From Nocardioides sp. GY 10127 (lineage in GTDB: Bacteria > Actinomycetota > Actinomycetes > Propionibacteriales > Nocardioidaceae): DNA of 64,000 nt. Location of the stretch: positions 1 through 64,000 of the forward strand of contig NZ_STGL01000013.1 of NCBI RefSeq assembly GCF_004919085.1, written 5' to 3'. A program made the translations under genes and the position numbers. This document shows positions 40,574-49,174 of the stretch, piece by piece. Each line of letters opens with the position of its first letter. Position 1 is the first letter of the stretch. Under the pieces are notes generated by a model, which was not told the origin of the DNA, did no database searches, and saw only the letters and a program-made list of their open reading frames with translations.

Positions 40574-41389
40574 ATGGAGCTCCCCGACGTCCCGTCCGCC
40601 GACACGACCTACACCGCCCCGGCCCCGCCGCGCGGCGGCACGCCCCTCGCGGTCGTCACCGGCGCGAGCAGCGGCATCGGCGCGGCGACCGCCCGCAAGC
40701 TGGCGGCCTCCGGGTACACCGTCGTGCTCGCGGCCCGCCGGGCCGAGCGGATCGAGCCGCTCGCCGCCGAGCTGGGCGGGCACGCGGTGGTCTGCGACGT
40801 CACGGACGCCGAGCAGGTCGCGGCCCTCGCGGACGCGGTGCGCGGGCTGGGCGCCGGCGCTCTCGACGTCCTCGTGAACAACGCGGGTGGCGCGTTCGGG
40901 TCCGATCCCGTGGCCGAGGCCGACGTGGACGCCTGGCGCGCCATGTACGAGACCAACGTGATCGGCACCCTCCAGGTGACGAAGGCGCTGCTGCCGCTGC
41001 TCGAGGCCTCGGGCGCCGGCGCCGTGCTCAACGTCGGCTCCACCGCCGGCCGGATCGTCTACGAGGGCGGCGGCGGCTACACCTCGGCCAAGCACGGCAC
41101 CCAGGTGCTCACCGAGACCCTGCGGCTGGAGCTGTGGGACAAGCCGGTGCGGGTCATGACCGTCGAGCCCGGGATGGTGCAGACCGAGGAGTTCTCCCTC
41201 GTCCGCTTCGCCGGGGACTCCGAGCGGGCGGCGAAGGTCTACGAGGGCGTGAAGCAGCCGCTGGTCGCCGAGGACGTCGCGGACGCGATCGCCTGGATGG
41301 TCACCCGGCCCGCGCACGTGAACGTGGACTCCCTCATGGTGCGTCCGCGCGCGCAGGCCGCCCAGCACAAGGTGCACCGCGAGGCGTGA
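40574..41389 (+). CDS. short-chain dehydrogenase/reductase
   Basis: This 271-residue classical SDR has the cofactor motif TGASSGIG, DVTDAEQV, NNAGG, the catalytic Ser in LNVGSTAG and Tyr169-x3-Lys173 in YTSAKHG. The Arg residues after the second strand (AARRAERI) suggest NADP preference. The substrate is unknown. The ATG at 40574 has TTCGAT 6 nt upstream; ATG 40553 is an alternative. It is divergent from mshA. Confidence 0.88.
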   Translation: MELPDVPSADTTYTAPAPPRGGTPLAVVTGASSGIGAATARKLAASGYTVVLAARRAERIEPLAAELGGHAVVCDVTDAEQVAALADAVRGLGAGALDVLVNNAGGAFGSDPVAEADVDAWRAMYETNVIGTLQVTKALLPLLEASGAGAVLNVGSTAGRIVYEGGGGYTSAKHGTQVLTETLRLELWDKPVRVMTVEPGMVQTEEFSLVRFAGDSERAAKVYEGVKQPLVAEDVADAIAWMVTRPAHVNVDSLMVRPRAQAAQHKVHREA

Positions 41390-41495
41390 GCGCGGCGGGG
41401 ACCGTCCACGGGCCCCACGGAACCGGCTGCGGTATGACCTGCGCCCCACGGAAGACCCTGGACGGGTGACCTGGGACACGGCAGGCTGCCCGTTC

Positions 41496-42185
41496 GTGAA
41501 GACCATCGGACTTGTCGGCGGCATGAGCTGGGAATCCAGCGCGGTGTACTACGAGCAGCTCAACAGCGGCGTGGAGAAGCGGGTCGGCCCGCTGTCGTCC
41601 GCGCGGCTGGTGATGGCCTCGGTCGACTTCGCGGAGGTGACCCGCCTCCAGGAGGCGGAGGACTGGGACGGCGTCGCGGCGGTGCTCGTGGCCGCGGCCC
41701 AGGGCGTGGAGCGGGCCGGGGCCGACGTCCTGCTGCTGTGCACCACCACGTTCCACCAGGTCGCCGAGCAGGTCGAGGCGGCGATCGGCATCCCGCTGCT
41801 GCACCTGGCCGACGTGGTGGCCGCGGCCGCCAAGGAGGCGGGCCTGGAGGAGGTGGGCTTCCTCGGCACGACGTTCGCGATGGAGCGCGACTTCTTCATC
41901 GACCGCCTCTCCTCGCACGGCCTGAAGGTGCACGTCCCGGACCCCGACCACCACGACACGGTCAACCGGATCATCTACGACGAGCTGGTGCACGGCCGCG
42001 TCGTCACGCGCTCGCGGCGCACCGTCACCGGCCTGATCGACGAGCTCTGGGACGCCGGCGCCGGCGGCGTGATCCTGGGCTGCACCGAGCTCGAGCTGTT
42101 GATCAGCCAGGCGGACGCGCAGATCCCGGTCCTCGGCTGCACCACGCTGCACGTCGAGGCTGCTCTCGACGCTGCGCTCGGCTGA
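41496..42185 (+). CDS. aspartate/glutamate racemase family protein
   Basis: This 229-residue protein has the family opening KTIGLVGGMSWESSAVYYEQLN and two catalytic-type cysteines, Cys82 in LLLCTTTFH (where most members have CNT) and Cys196 in LGCTELELL. It probably interconverts L- and D-aspartate or a related amino acid. The in-frame GTG at 41466 is an alternative start. It is followed by a 650-nt gap full of palindromic repeats. Confidence 0.85.
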   Translation: MKTIGLVGGMSWESSAVYYEQLNSGVEKRVGPLSSARLVMASVDFAEVTRLQEAEDWDGVAAVLVAAAQGVERAGADVLLLCTTTFHQVAEQVEAAIGIPLLHLADVVAAAAKEAGLEEVGFLGTTFAMERDFFIDRLSSHGLKVHVPDPDHHDTVNRIIYDELVHGRVVTRSRRTVTGLIDELWDAGAGGVILGCTELELLISQADAQIPVLGCTTLHVEAALDAALG

Positions 42186-42278
42186 GTCTGCCGCGCGCTC
42201 GCCCCGCCCGGCCCAGCGCCGCTGGTTTGGCCCGGGCCGGTGCTCCCCCGGGCCGGCTGCTGCGGGCCGGCTGCTGCG

Positions 42279-42633
42279 TTCGGTCCTCGTCGGCACGAGG
42301 ACCGAACGCCCCCACGCCGACCGCCACCGGCACATCACCGCAGGTCACAGCCCCACGACCACAGCTGCCTGCGGCTTCGGTCCTCGTGTCCACGAGGACC
42401 GAAGCCAGCGGGCTGCCCCGATGCCGCTGCTGCGTGTCAGCTGCTCCGCAGCGGACCGCCCCGCAGCCGGCTGCTCCGTTCGGTCCTCGTCGGCACAAGG
42501 ACCGAAGCCACCATCCCGTCACCCGCGAGGACCCAACGCCCCCACGCCGACCGCCACCACCACATCACCCCAGGTCACAGCCCCGCAAGCACAGCGGCCT
42601 GCGGGTTCGGTCCTCGTCGGCACGAGGACCGAA
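42279..42633. repeat. four copies of a 28-30-nt palindrome with partly duplicated spacers
   Basis: Near-perfect palindromes with 12-bp arms TTCGGTCCTCGT and their complement lie at 42279-42306, 42375-42404 (14-bp arms), 42479-42506 (one C:A mismatch) and 42606-42633. The block AACGCCCCCACGCCGACCGC and about 60 nt after it recurs 230 nt later (42305 and 42535 regions). No ORF in this 650-nt gap (42186-42834) looks coding. It is unrelated to the 59-bp repeat. Confidence 0.85.
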
Positions 42634-42719
42634 GCCAGCGGACCGCCCCGAAGCCGCAGCCGGCAGCAAAGCGCCGGGCTCGGGCGTGAGGACGCAGCGG
42701 GCGAGCGCCCCGTACAGCA

Positions 42720-42760
42720 CGACGCCCCCGCACCCGGTCTGAGCCGGGGCGGGGGCGTCG
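42720..42760 (-). terminator. terminator hairpin downstream of the propeller gene
   Basis: CGACGCCCCCGC...CCCGG pairs with CCGG-GGCGGGGGCGTCG around TCTGAG, with a small internal mismatch, 75 nt beyond the stop of the minus-strand gene. Confidence 0.5.
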
Positions 42761-42834
42761 TCGCGTCCTGGGCGGGGCGGTCAGGGACAGCCGGCAGTGA
42801 CAGCCGGCGGAGACGGTCTGCTGGGAGAAGCCCG

Positions 42835-44457
42835 TCAGCCGCCGCAGCTGACGGAGGCCTTGGTCTTCACCTCGGTCCAGAAGCTGGTGTTGCCCGCGGC
42901 GTCCGTGGCCCGGACCCAGGTGAACACCGACCCGTCGTTGCTCTCGAGCACGTTCGCCCACTTCCGGGTCCGCTTCACGTGGCCCTTGGTCTTGGCGACC
43001 GAGACCGTCCTCAGGCCGGACTTCTTGTCCTTCGCCGCCAGGACGAGGCGCCAGGTGCTCTTCTTGTTCGACCAGCACTTCACCGCGGACTTGATGTCGG
43101 GCGCGACGGTGTCGACCACGATCGAGCTCTTCCAGACGTTGTCGCTGCTGCTCCCCGGGAACCGGACGAACACCCTGCCGTCGTTGCCCGTGTACCAGTC
43201 GTAGAGGCAGCTGTCCTTGACGTCCGTGATCCAGGAGTTGTCGAAGTCCTTGTTGTTCGCGATCTCGATCTCGGTGGCGCCACTCGGCGTCGAGACCCGG
43301 AGCATCACCTGGTGCGTGGTGGAGTACTTCGCCCCGCGGTTGATGGTGAGCCCGTTGGACGAGCAGGAGGTCGGCTCGGAGGAGTCGGGGTTGGTCTTGC
43401 CCGGCTTGGTCGCGGTCGCCCAGTACGAGCGGCCGGTGGTGGACCAGCGCTGGACCCGGCCGTTGCGGCTGTCGGCGATGTAGAGGTTGCCGGACATCTT
43501 GTGGCCGGTCTGCGGGTACTGCGCGAGCGCCGTGGGCAGGTCGAGCCAGCCCATCTTCGAGGACGCCTCGGTCGGGTGCCCCAGCGTCCGGTAGACCGAG
43601 TACTTGTTGGTCGAGTCCATCAGGTAGATGGCGTTGTTGGCGGTGTCGAGCACCGTCACCTGCGCGGTCTTGTCGGCCACCACGTCCGTGGGGACGGGGG
43701 TGACCCCGCCGGAGGCCTTCGGGACGGCGATGGTGGAGCGCGGCTTGTCGCCGTCGCTGAACGTCGCGAGGTCGTAGGCCGCGATCTCGGCCTTGGCCGG
43801 CAGCGCCACGAGGATCTCGGGGCCGCTGTTCTTCGCGCCGGGCTTGATCGTCACGCCACCGCCGGACTTGCCGCCGGGCAGCCGCACGGTCGCCTTGAGG
43901 ACGCCGCCGAGGGTGTAGCTCTGGAGCGTCGCCTTGCAGCGGTTGGCCACGTAGACCGTGGACCCGCGCACGGTGATGCCGCCGTAGATCGCCGGGTCGT
44001 GACCGACGGTCGCGGGGCACCAGACCTCGGGGCGCACCAGCCAGTGCCGCAGGACGACGCCCTTGCGGTTGATCTGCGAGACGCTGCGGCCGTAGAGCAC
44101 CCAGATGCTGTTCTTCGACCCGGCCGCGAGCGCGGTGACGGCGTCCGGCTGGTCGAGCACGAGCGGGGACAGCTTCTTCCCGCCCTTGCCGACCCGGCGC
44201 AGCGTCCCCCCGTTGCGGAAGCCCGCGTAGGTGATGCCGTTCTTGGTGACCGCGACCGCGGTCGGGTTGTTGGCGCCCGTCGTGAACGAGCCGGCGCGGG
44301 TCGTGGTGCCCGCCTCCGCCGTCACGGTCGCCAGGGGCCCCAGCGCGAGCGCCAGGGTCGTCGTCAGCGTGACGCCCAGGGCAAGCCCGAGCGCGGGGCG
44401 CGTGGCGCGGCGAGCACGCCGCGACGCCCCGAGATGAAAGGTCCCTCCCCAGAACAC
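42835..44457 (-). CDS. secreted beta-propeller-like (NHL-type) protein
   Basis: This 540-residue protein has a signal peptide (RPALGLALGVTLTTTLALALGPLATVTAEA) and repeated strand patterns with motifs such as NNPTAVAVTKNGITYAG, TAQVTVLDTANNAIYLMD and MSGNLYIADSRNGRVQRWS, which look like NHL/SMP-30 propeller blades. The last 200 residues form one or two Ig-like domains with cysteines. No catalytic residues are assigned. Sampled lines are 55-67% G+C, lower than the surrounding DNA, and the protein is Lys-rich. The GTG start has TAGGCT 6 nt upstream. Confidence 0.7.
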   Translation of the reverse strand: MFWGGTFHLGASRRARRATRPALGLALGVTLTTTLALALGPLATVTAEAGTTTRAGSFTTGANNPTAVAVTKNGITYAGFRNGGTLRRVGKGGKKLSPLVLDQPDAVTALAAGSKNSIWVLYGRSVSQINRKGVVLRHWLVRPEVWCPATVGHDPAIYGGITVRGSTVYVANRCKATLQSYTLGGVLKATVRLPGGKSGGGVTIKPGAKNSGPEILVALPAKAEIAAYDLATFSDGDKPRSTIAVPKASGGVTPVPTDVVADKTAQVTVLDTANNAIYLMDSTNKYSVYRTLGHPTEASSKMGWLDLPTALAQYPQTGHKMSGNLYIADSRNGRVQRWSTTGRSYWATATKPGKTNPDSSEPTSCSSNGLTINRGAKYSTTHQVMLRVSTPSGATEIEIANNKDFDNSWITDVKDSCLYDWYTGNDGRVFVRFPGSSSDNVWKSSIVVDTVAPDIKSAVKCWSNKKSTWRLVLAAKDKKSGLRTVSVAKTKGHVKRTRKWANVLESNDGSVFTWVRATDAAGNTSFWTEVKTKASVSCGG

Positions 44458-44463
44458 GGGAGC

Positions 44464-44469
44464 AGCCTA
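44464..44469 (-). promoter_or_regulatory. -10 box for leaderless propeller gene
   Basis: TAGGCT on the minus strand is 6 nt before the GTG at 44457. Confidence 0.55.
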
Positions 44470-44699
44470 GGGTCGGCGTAGCCCTGTCGTGCACCGAATG
44501 GGCTAAACCGCTGGACCAGACCGCGAAATACCCCGGGGTGTTCCACCACCTGGGGATTCCTGAAATCGCCGAGCATCCCGGGCCGCCCGTGACACCGGGC
44601 CCGGAGCACGCGGCGCCTCACCGCCGCCGCGGTGACCGGGTGTGCGCCCGGAGGAGCAGCGGCGAGCAGCAGCGAGCGGCAGTGGCGCGCGGCCCGGGC

Positions 44700-45167
44700 T
44701 CAGGCCGGCGCGCGGTCCGGCGGGAAGCCACCGGTCGCGATCGGACCCCAGGACGTGGGGGTGATCCGGATCAGGCTCTTGCCCTGCCGGCGCATGGCGG
44801 CGCGATACTCCTCCCAGTCCGGGTGCTCCCCCGAGATGCAGCGGAAGTACTCGACCAGGCCGTCCTCGGCCTCGGCCGACGGCATGTCGAGCACCTCCGC
44901 CGTCCCGTCGACCTGCACGTAGGCGTCGTCCCAGTCGGCACCGTGGACCAGCACGGTGGCGCGGGGGTCGCGGCGCAGGTTCACCGCCTTCGCGCGGTCG
45001 GGGTAGGTGGAGACCACCAGGCAGCCGCCGGAGACGCCGCCGGTGACCGGGGAGAGCTGCAGCCCGCCGTCCCGCTTGCGGGTGACGAGGGTGAGGTGGT
45101 GCTTGTCGCGCACGAAGTCGAGCAGGGCGGGGAGGTCGACACGGGTGGTCGTCGCGATGCTGGGCAC
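44700..45167 (-). CDS. PPOX-class F420- or FMN-dependent oxidoreductase
   Basis: This 155-residue split-barrel protein has the PPOX-class pattern: HLTLVTRKRDGGLQLSPVTGGV, VVSTYPDRAKAVNLRRDPRATVLV and YVQVDGTAEVLD. Actinobacterial members usually bind F420 or FMN and reduce small organic substrates. The C-terminal LIRITPTSWGPIATGGFPP is typical of the F420-binding subgroup. The GTG at 45167 has TACGGT 6 nt upstream. Confidence 0.85.
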   Translation of the reverse strand: MPSIATTTRVDLPALLDFVRDKHHLTLVTRKRDGGLQLSPVTGGVSGGCLVVSTYPDRAKAVNLRRDPRATVLVHGADWDDAYVQVDGTAEVLDMPSAEAEDGLVEYFRCISGEHPDWEEYRAAMRRQGKSLIRITPTSWGPIATGGFPPDRAPA

Positions 45168-45173
45168 CGCCCC

Positions 45174-45179
45174 ACCGTA
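45174..45179 (-). promoter_or_regulatory. -10 box for leaderless PPOX gene
   Basis: TACGGT on the minus strand lies 6 nt before the GTG start. Confidence 0.5.
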
Positions 45180-45227
45180 CGCATCCCGAGGACGCCGGGG
45201 GCCACCTCGCGGGACGGGTCAGCCCGG

Positions 45228-45647
45228 TCAGGCCGCCTTGCCGAGCACGTCGCGCGCGATCCCGGCGACCTCGGCGACCGAGGAGCAGGAGTAGGCGGTG
45301 AGGCCGTGACCGAGGGCCGCGCGGCCCCAGCGGTCGGCACCCATCTTGGTGATGGCGCTCGAGGGCAGGACGTTGACGATGGCGTCGTAGCCGGCGGCAG
45401 TGAGCAGGCCGGGGGTGTTCTGCTCCACCCAGGCGGCGTCGGCGGGGTCGAGGACGCCCCGGATCTGGCTGACGTCGACGACGCAGATCCGCGCGCCGCG
45501 GGTCTGCCCCTCGCGGATGTGGCGCCGCACGACGTCCTGCACGTCCGGCGTGCGGAACGACTCCCAGCGGATGATCGCGGCCCTGGTGGCGGCGTCGTAG
45601 GTGACGGCGCAGATGCCGGGCAGGTCGAAGACGGGGGTCTCGGGCAC
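45228..45647 (-). CDS. small protein with STAS/SpoIIAA-like fold
   Basis: This 139-residue protein alternates strands and helices (AVTYDAATRAAIIRWESF, ARICVVDVSQIRGVLDPADAAWVEQN, YDAIVNVLPSSAITKMGADRW), which suggests a STAS-like domain, perhaps a scaffold or phosphate-relay partner. The assignment is from pattern only. The GTG start has GAGGAG upstream and a TACCGT box further back. It is divergent from typA. Confidence 0.6.
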   Translation of the reverse strand: MPETPVFDLPGICAVTYDAATRAAIIRWESFRTPDVQDVVRRHIREGQTRGARICVVDVSQIRGVLDPADAAWVEQNTPGLLTAAGYDAIVNVLPSSAITKMGADRWGRAALGHGLTAYSCSSVAEVAGIARDVLGKAA

Positions 45648-45780
45648 GGTCGCTCCTCGGGGGCGTCGGTACGGTACGAGCGGGCGATCGGCGGCGCGGA
45701 GCACGATCCGCGGCCTCCGTCCCGACCTGCACGGGTTCTTCACGACCGCGCAGCGAATCGGCGACAGGCGTCCCCGCAAC

Positions 45781-45786
45781 TAGGAT
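45781..45786 (+). promoter_or_regulatory. -10 box of typA
   Basis: TAGGAT lies 91 nt before the typA ATG, which gives a GC-rich leader of about 85 nt. Confidence 0.45.
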
Positions 45787-45876
45787 GTCCTGGGCCGGGC
45801 TGGGTGCCGGGCCACTCCCCGAGGCCCGCGCGTTCGAGCGGCGGGCCGCCCGAGCCGGAAGCGACGCCTGAGAGCC

Positions 45877-47772
45877 ATGTCCGAGATCAAGTCCGCCAAC
45901 CTGCGCAACGTCGCCATCGTCGCGCACGTCGACCACGGCAAGACCACCCTGGTCGACGCCATGCTGCGTCAGGGCGGCGCGTTCAGCGAGCACCAGGCCG
46001 AGTCCGTCGCGGACCGCGTCATGGACTCCGGTGACCTCGAGCGCGAGAAGGGCATCACCATCCTCGCGAAGAACACCGCCATCCACTACAACGGTCCGTC
46101 GGCCCCCGAGGGCATGACGATCAACATCATCGACACCCCGGGCCACGCCGACTTCGGTGGCGAGGTCGAGCGCGGCCTGTCGATGGTGGACGGCATCGTG
46201 CTCCTCGTCGACGCCTCCGAGGGCCCGCTCCCCCAGACCCGGTTCGTGCTCCGCAAGGCCCTCAACGCCGACATGCCCGTCGTGCTGGTGATCAACAAGG
46301 TCGACCGCGGCGACGCCCGCATCGACGAGGTCACCGACGAGGTCTACGAGCTCTTCATGGACCTCCTCGACGACTCCCACAGCCAGGACGCGCTCGACTT
46401 CCCCGTCGTCTACGCCTCCGGCAAGGCCGGCATCGCCTCGACCGACAAGCCCGAGAACGCCACGCTGCCCGACGGCGACAACCTCGAGCCGCTGTTCAAG
46501 ACGATCCTCGAGACCATCCCCGCCCCGCAGTACACCGAGGGCGCGCCGCTCCAGGCCCACGTCACCAACCTGGACGCCTCGCCGTTCCTCGGCCGCCTCG
46601 CGCTGCTGCGCATCCACCAGGGCGAGCTCCGCAAGGGCCAGCAGGTCGCGTGGATGAAGGCCGACGGCACGGTCAAGAACGTCAAGATCACCGAGCTGCT
46701 CATCACCGAGGGCCTCACCCGCGTGCCCGGCGAGTACGCCGGCCCCGGCGACATCGTCGCCATCGCGGGCATCCCCGACATCATGATCGGCGAGACCATC
46801 GCGGACGCCGAGAACCCCATCGCGCTGCCGCTCATCACCGTCGACGAGCCCGCCATCTCGATGACGATCGGCACCAACACCTCGCCGCTGGTCGGCAAGG
46901 TCAAGGGCGCCAAGGTGACCGCCCGCATGGTCAAGGACCGCCTCGACAGCGAGCTCATCGGCAACGTGTCCCTCCGGGTCCTGCCGACCGAGCGTCCGGA
47001 CGCCTGGGAGGTCCAGGGCCGAGGCGAGCTCGCCCTGGCGATCCTGGTCGAGCAGATGCGTCGCGAGGGCTACGAGCTCACCGTCGGCAAGCCGCAGGTG
47101 GTCACCCAGGAGATCGACGGCAAGGTGCACGAGCCCCTCGAGCGCCTCACCGTGGACGCTCCCGAGGAGTTCCTCGGCACGATCACCGAGCTCCTCGCGA
47201 CCCGCAAGGGCCGCATGGAGAACATGACCAACCACGGCACCGGCTGGATCCGCATGGAGTTCGTGGTGCCGGCGCGTGGCCTCATCGGCTTCCGCACCGA
47301 CTTCCTCACCGAGACCCGCGGCACCGGCATGTCGTCCTCGATCTCGGACGGCTTCACCCCGTGGGCCGGCGAGATCCGGGCCCGCAACAACGGCTCGCTG
47401 GTCGCCGACCGCTCCGGCGCCGCCACCGCGCACGCGATGACCTCGCTCCAGGAGCGCGGCACGATGTTCGTCAAGCCCGGCACCGAGGTGTACGAGGGCA
47501 TGATCGTCGGCGAGAACTCCCGCGCCGACGACATGGACGTCAACATCACCAAGGAGAAGCAGCAGACCAACATCCGGTCCGCCACGGCCGACAACTTCGA
47601 GAAGCTCACGCCCCCGCGCGAGCTGTCCCTCGAGCAGTGCCTGGAGTTCTGCCGCGACGACGAGTGCGTCGAGGTGACCCCGGAGATGATCCGCATCCGC
47701 AAGGTCGTGCTCGACGCCAACGAGCGCGCCAAGACCGCCGCCCGCGCCCGCCGCGCGGCCTCCGGTCGCTGA
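45877..47772 (+). CDS. typA: ribosome-associated translational GTPase TypA/BipA
   Basis: This 631-residue GTPase has G1 AHVDHGKTT, switch residues in EREKGITI, G3 DTPGHADFGGEVER, G4 NKVDR, then EF-G-like domains II, III and V and the BipA-specific C-terminal domain (TNIRSATADNFEKLTPPRELSLEQCLEF). It associates with the ribosome under stress or low temperature and assists assembly. Codon usage is strongly biased toward C-ending codons, which suggests good expression. A 16-bp terminator hairpin follows 44 nt after the stop. Confidence 0.97.
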   Translation: MSEIKSANLRNVAIVAHVDHGKTTLVDAMLRQGGAFSEHQAESVADRVMDSGDLEREKGITILAKNTAIHYNGPSAPEGMTINIIDTPGHADFGGEVERGLSMVDGIVLLVDASEGPLPQTRFVLRKALNADMPVVLVINKVDRGDARIDEVTDEVYELFMDLLDDSHSQDALDFPVVYASGKAGIASTDKPENATLPDGDNLEPLFKTILETIPAPQYTEGAPLQAHVTNLDASPFLGRLALLRIHQGELRKGQQVAWMKADGTVKNVKITELLITEGLTRVPGEYAGPGDIVAIAGIPDIMIGETIADAENPIALPLITVDEPAISMTIGTNTSPLVGKVKGAKVTARMVKDRLDSELIGNVSLRVLPTERPDAWEVQGRGELALAILVEQMRREGYELTVGKPQVVTQEIDGKVHEPLERLTVDAPEEFLGTITELLATRKGRMENMTNHGTGWIRMEFVVPARGLIGFRTDFLTETRGTGMSSSISDGFTPWAGEIRARNNGSLVADRSGAATAHAMTSLQERGTMFVKPGTEVYEGMIVGENSRADDMDVNITKEKQQTNIRSATADNFEKLTPPRELSLEQCLEFCRDDECVEVTPEMIRIRKVVLDANERAKTAARARRAASGR

Positions 47773-47816
47773 CGCAGCGCGTCACCCGCAGCACCGCACC
47801 ACCCAGCAGCACCGCC

Positions 47817-47851
47817 GGACGCCGGCGGGCCCACCGGGCCCGCCGGCGTCC
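47817..47851 (+). terminator. terminator hairpin after typA
   Basis: GGACGCCGGCGGGCCC pairs perfectly over 16 bp around an ACC loop, followed by TGGCATTTCC. Confidence 0.75.
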
Positions 47852-47958
47852 TGGCATTTCCCGGCACGAACTGTCCCCAGGGGCTGTGAGCGCCCAACTT
47901 CTCCACAGGCTTCGGGGCGGCCCCCTCCTGCGCCGCGGACCCCGCCAGCCTGAGAGGC

Positions 47959-49170
47959 ATGACGCGACCCAGCTTCCGCAGCCGCCACCGACGCCGCAGC
48001 GGCGACCCTCGCTCACGCCTGCGCTCGAGGGAGCCTGCCGGCTACCGCTCGGTCGCCAGCCGGATGACGCTCGACGACGTCGAGGCCCTCGTCTCCTGCG
48101 AGGCGGCCGAGGTGAGCGGCGACTGGCGCGCTGCCGCGAAGCACTACTCGTCGATCCCCTTCTTCGGCGAGGCCACGCACGGCCACCACCTCGCCCTCCT
48201 CGCCCACCTGGCGGACTCGGGTCATGGAGTCCCCAGCTGGTTGCAGGGAAGAACCGCGAGCACGCTCGCGCACCGGCTCACCGACGCCCAGGTGGACCTC
48301 GGTCGGATCGTGTGGGAGATCGCACCCAGGGCGTACCCGAGCGGGCCGGACCTGGGCCTCCTCGGTTGCGCCTGGCCCGAGCAGGCTCTTGCCGTCCTGT
48401 GGGGTCGTGACTGGATGGTGCGGCAGTACAGCCTGTACGAGGCGCACGGCATCCACGCCCTCCTCGACCAGCTGCCGGATGCCCGGACGCTGGCAGGGCC
48501 CGCGGCGGAATGGGCCGACGCCCCCATGGGTGGCTGGCGCGTGGAGACGCGTCGCGACGGGCTGGTCCTCCATCCCGCAGGGGCCGGTCCCGCTCGGAGG
48601 GTGCTCGACCTGGGTCTTGCCGAGGAGGTGGGGAACGATGCCCATGTGCTGGGCCGGCTGGTCCGGGTGGACGAGGAACCCGGCTGGGCGCTGGACTGGC
48701 GGCCGCTGCTGGTGGACCAGCTCACGGCAGCGGCCGTGTCGCGTGAGCCGGAGCGCTGGATCGAGATTCTGGGAGGTCGCCTCCGCAGCGGAGCGCTCGT
48801 CGAGGGCAGCACCCTGCAGAGCGACTCCACCCACGTCGCCGACCTGCCGCACCGGCACTGGCTGAGGCTCTCGCCGGGCAGCCAGGAGTCCGACGCGTGG
48901 TCCGACGCAGCGGCCCGCCCGCACGTGCTCGTCGCCGCCCGGGCGGCGCTGGCCCTGGCGAGCGAGGGCCCGGATTCAGTGAGGCTCCAGCGACACAGCA
49001 TCGGGCTGTTGCTGCACGACAGGCTCGCCACCCGGCAGCGGCTCGCGCCACTCCTGTCCGAGGACCACCACGACGCCTGGCAGACGATCCGCCGACACCT
49101 ACCGACCCACGCCCTGGGGCGCCTGGACGCGCTGCTGGGAGACCCCTCCCCGGGCCGCCGAACGTGGTGA
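47959..49170 (+). CDS. hypothetical protein, unknown family
   Basis: The predicted 403-residue soluble protein has a basic start (RSRHRRRSGDPRSRLRSRE) that is not followed by a hydrophobic segment. The body is helical, with several Trp-rich stretches (GRDWMVRQYSLYEAHGIHALLDQL) and an HLPTHALGRLDALLG end. I recognise no domain. Strong third-position G/C and few rare codons support it as a real gene. Its stop is 4 nt from the convergent manA stop. No operon partner. Confidence 0.6.
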   Translation: MTRPSFRSRHRRRSGDPRSRLRSREPAGYRSVASRMTLDDVEALVSCEAAEVSGDWRAAAKHYSSIPFFGEATHGHHLALLAHLADSGHGVPSWLQGRTASTLAHRLTDAQVDLGRIVWEIAPRAYPSGPDLGLLGCAWPEQALAVLWGRDWMVRQYSLYEAHGIHALLDQLPDARTLAGPAAEWADAPMGGWRVETRRDGLVLHPAGAGPARRVLDLGLAEEVGNDAHVLGRLVRVDEEPGWALDWRPLLVDQLTAAAVSREPERWIEILGGRLRSGALVEGSTLQSDSTHVADLPHRHWLRLSPGSQESDAWSDAAARPHVLVAARAALALASEGPDSVRLQRHSIGLLLHDRLATRQRLAPLLSEDHHDAWQTIRRHLPTHALGRLDALLGDPSPGRRTW

Positions 49171-49174
49171 GGCC

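Noticed and set aside
42421..44481. 686-codon plus-strand frame through the repeat gap and the propeller gene
   Set aside because: It runs antisense to a gene with a signal peptide and propeller repeats and has shadow-type composition.
44503..47433. A 976-codon open frame on the minus strand across typA
   Set aside because: It is a shadow of typA on the plus strand, with the low-complexity Arg/Gly/Ala/His composition that high-GC antisense frames give. typA has every GTPase motif.
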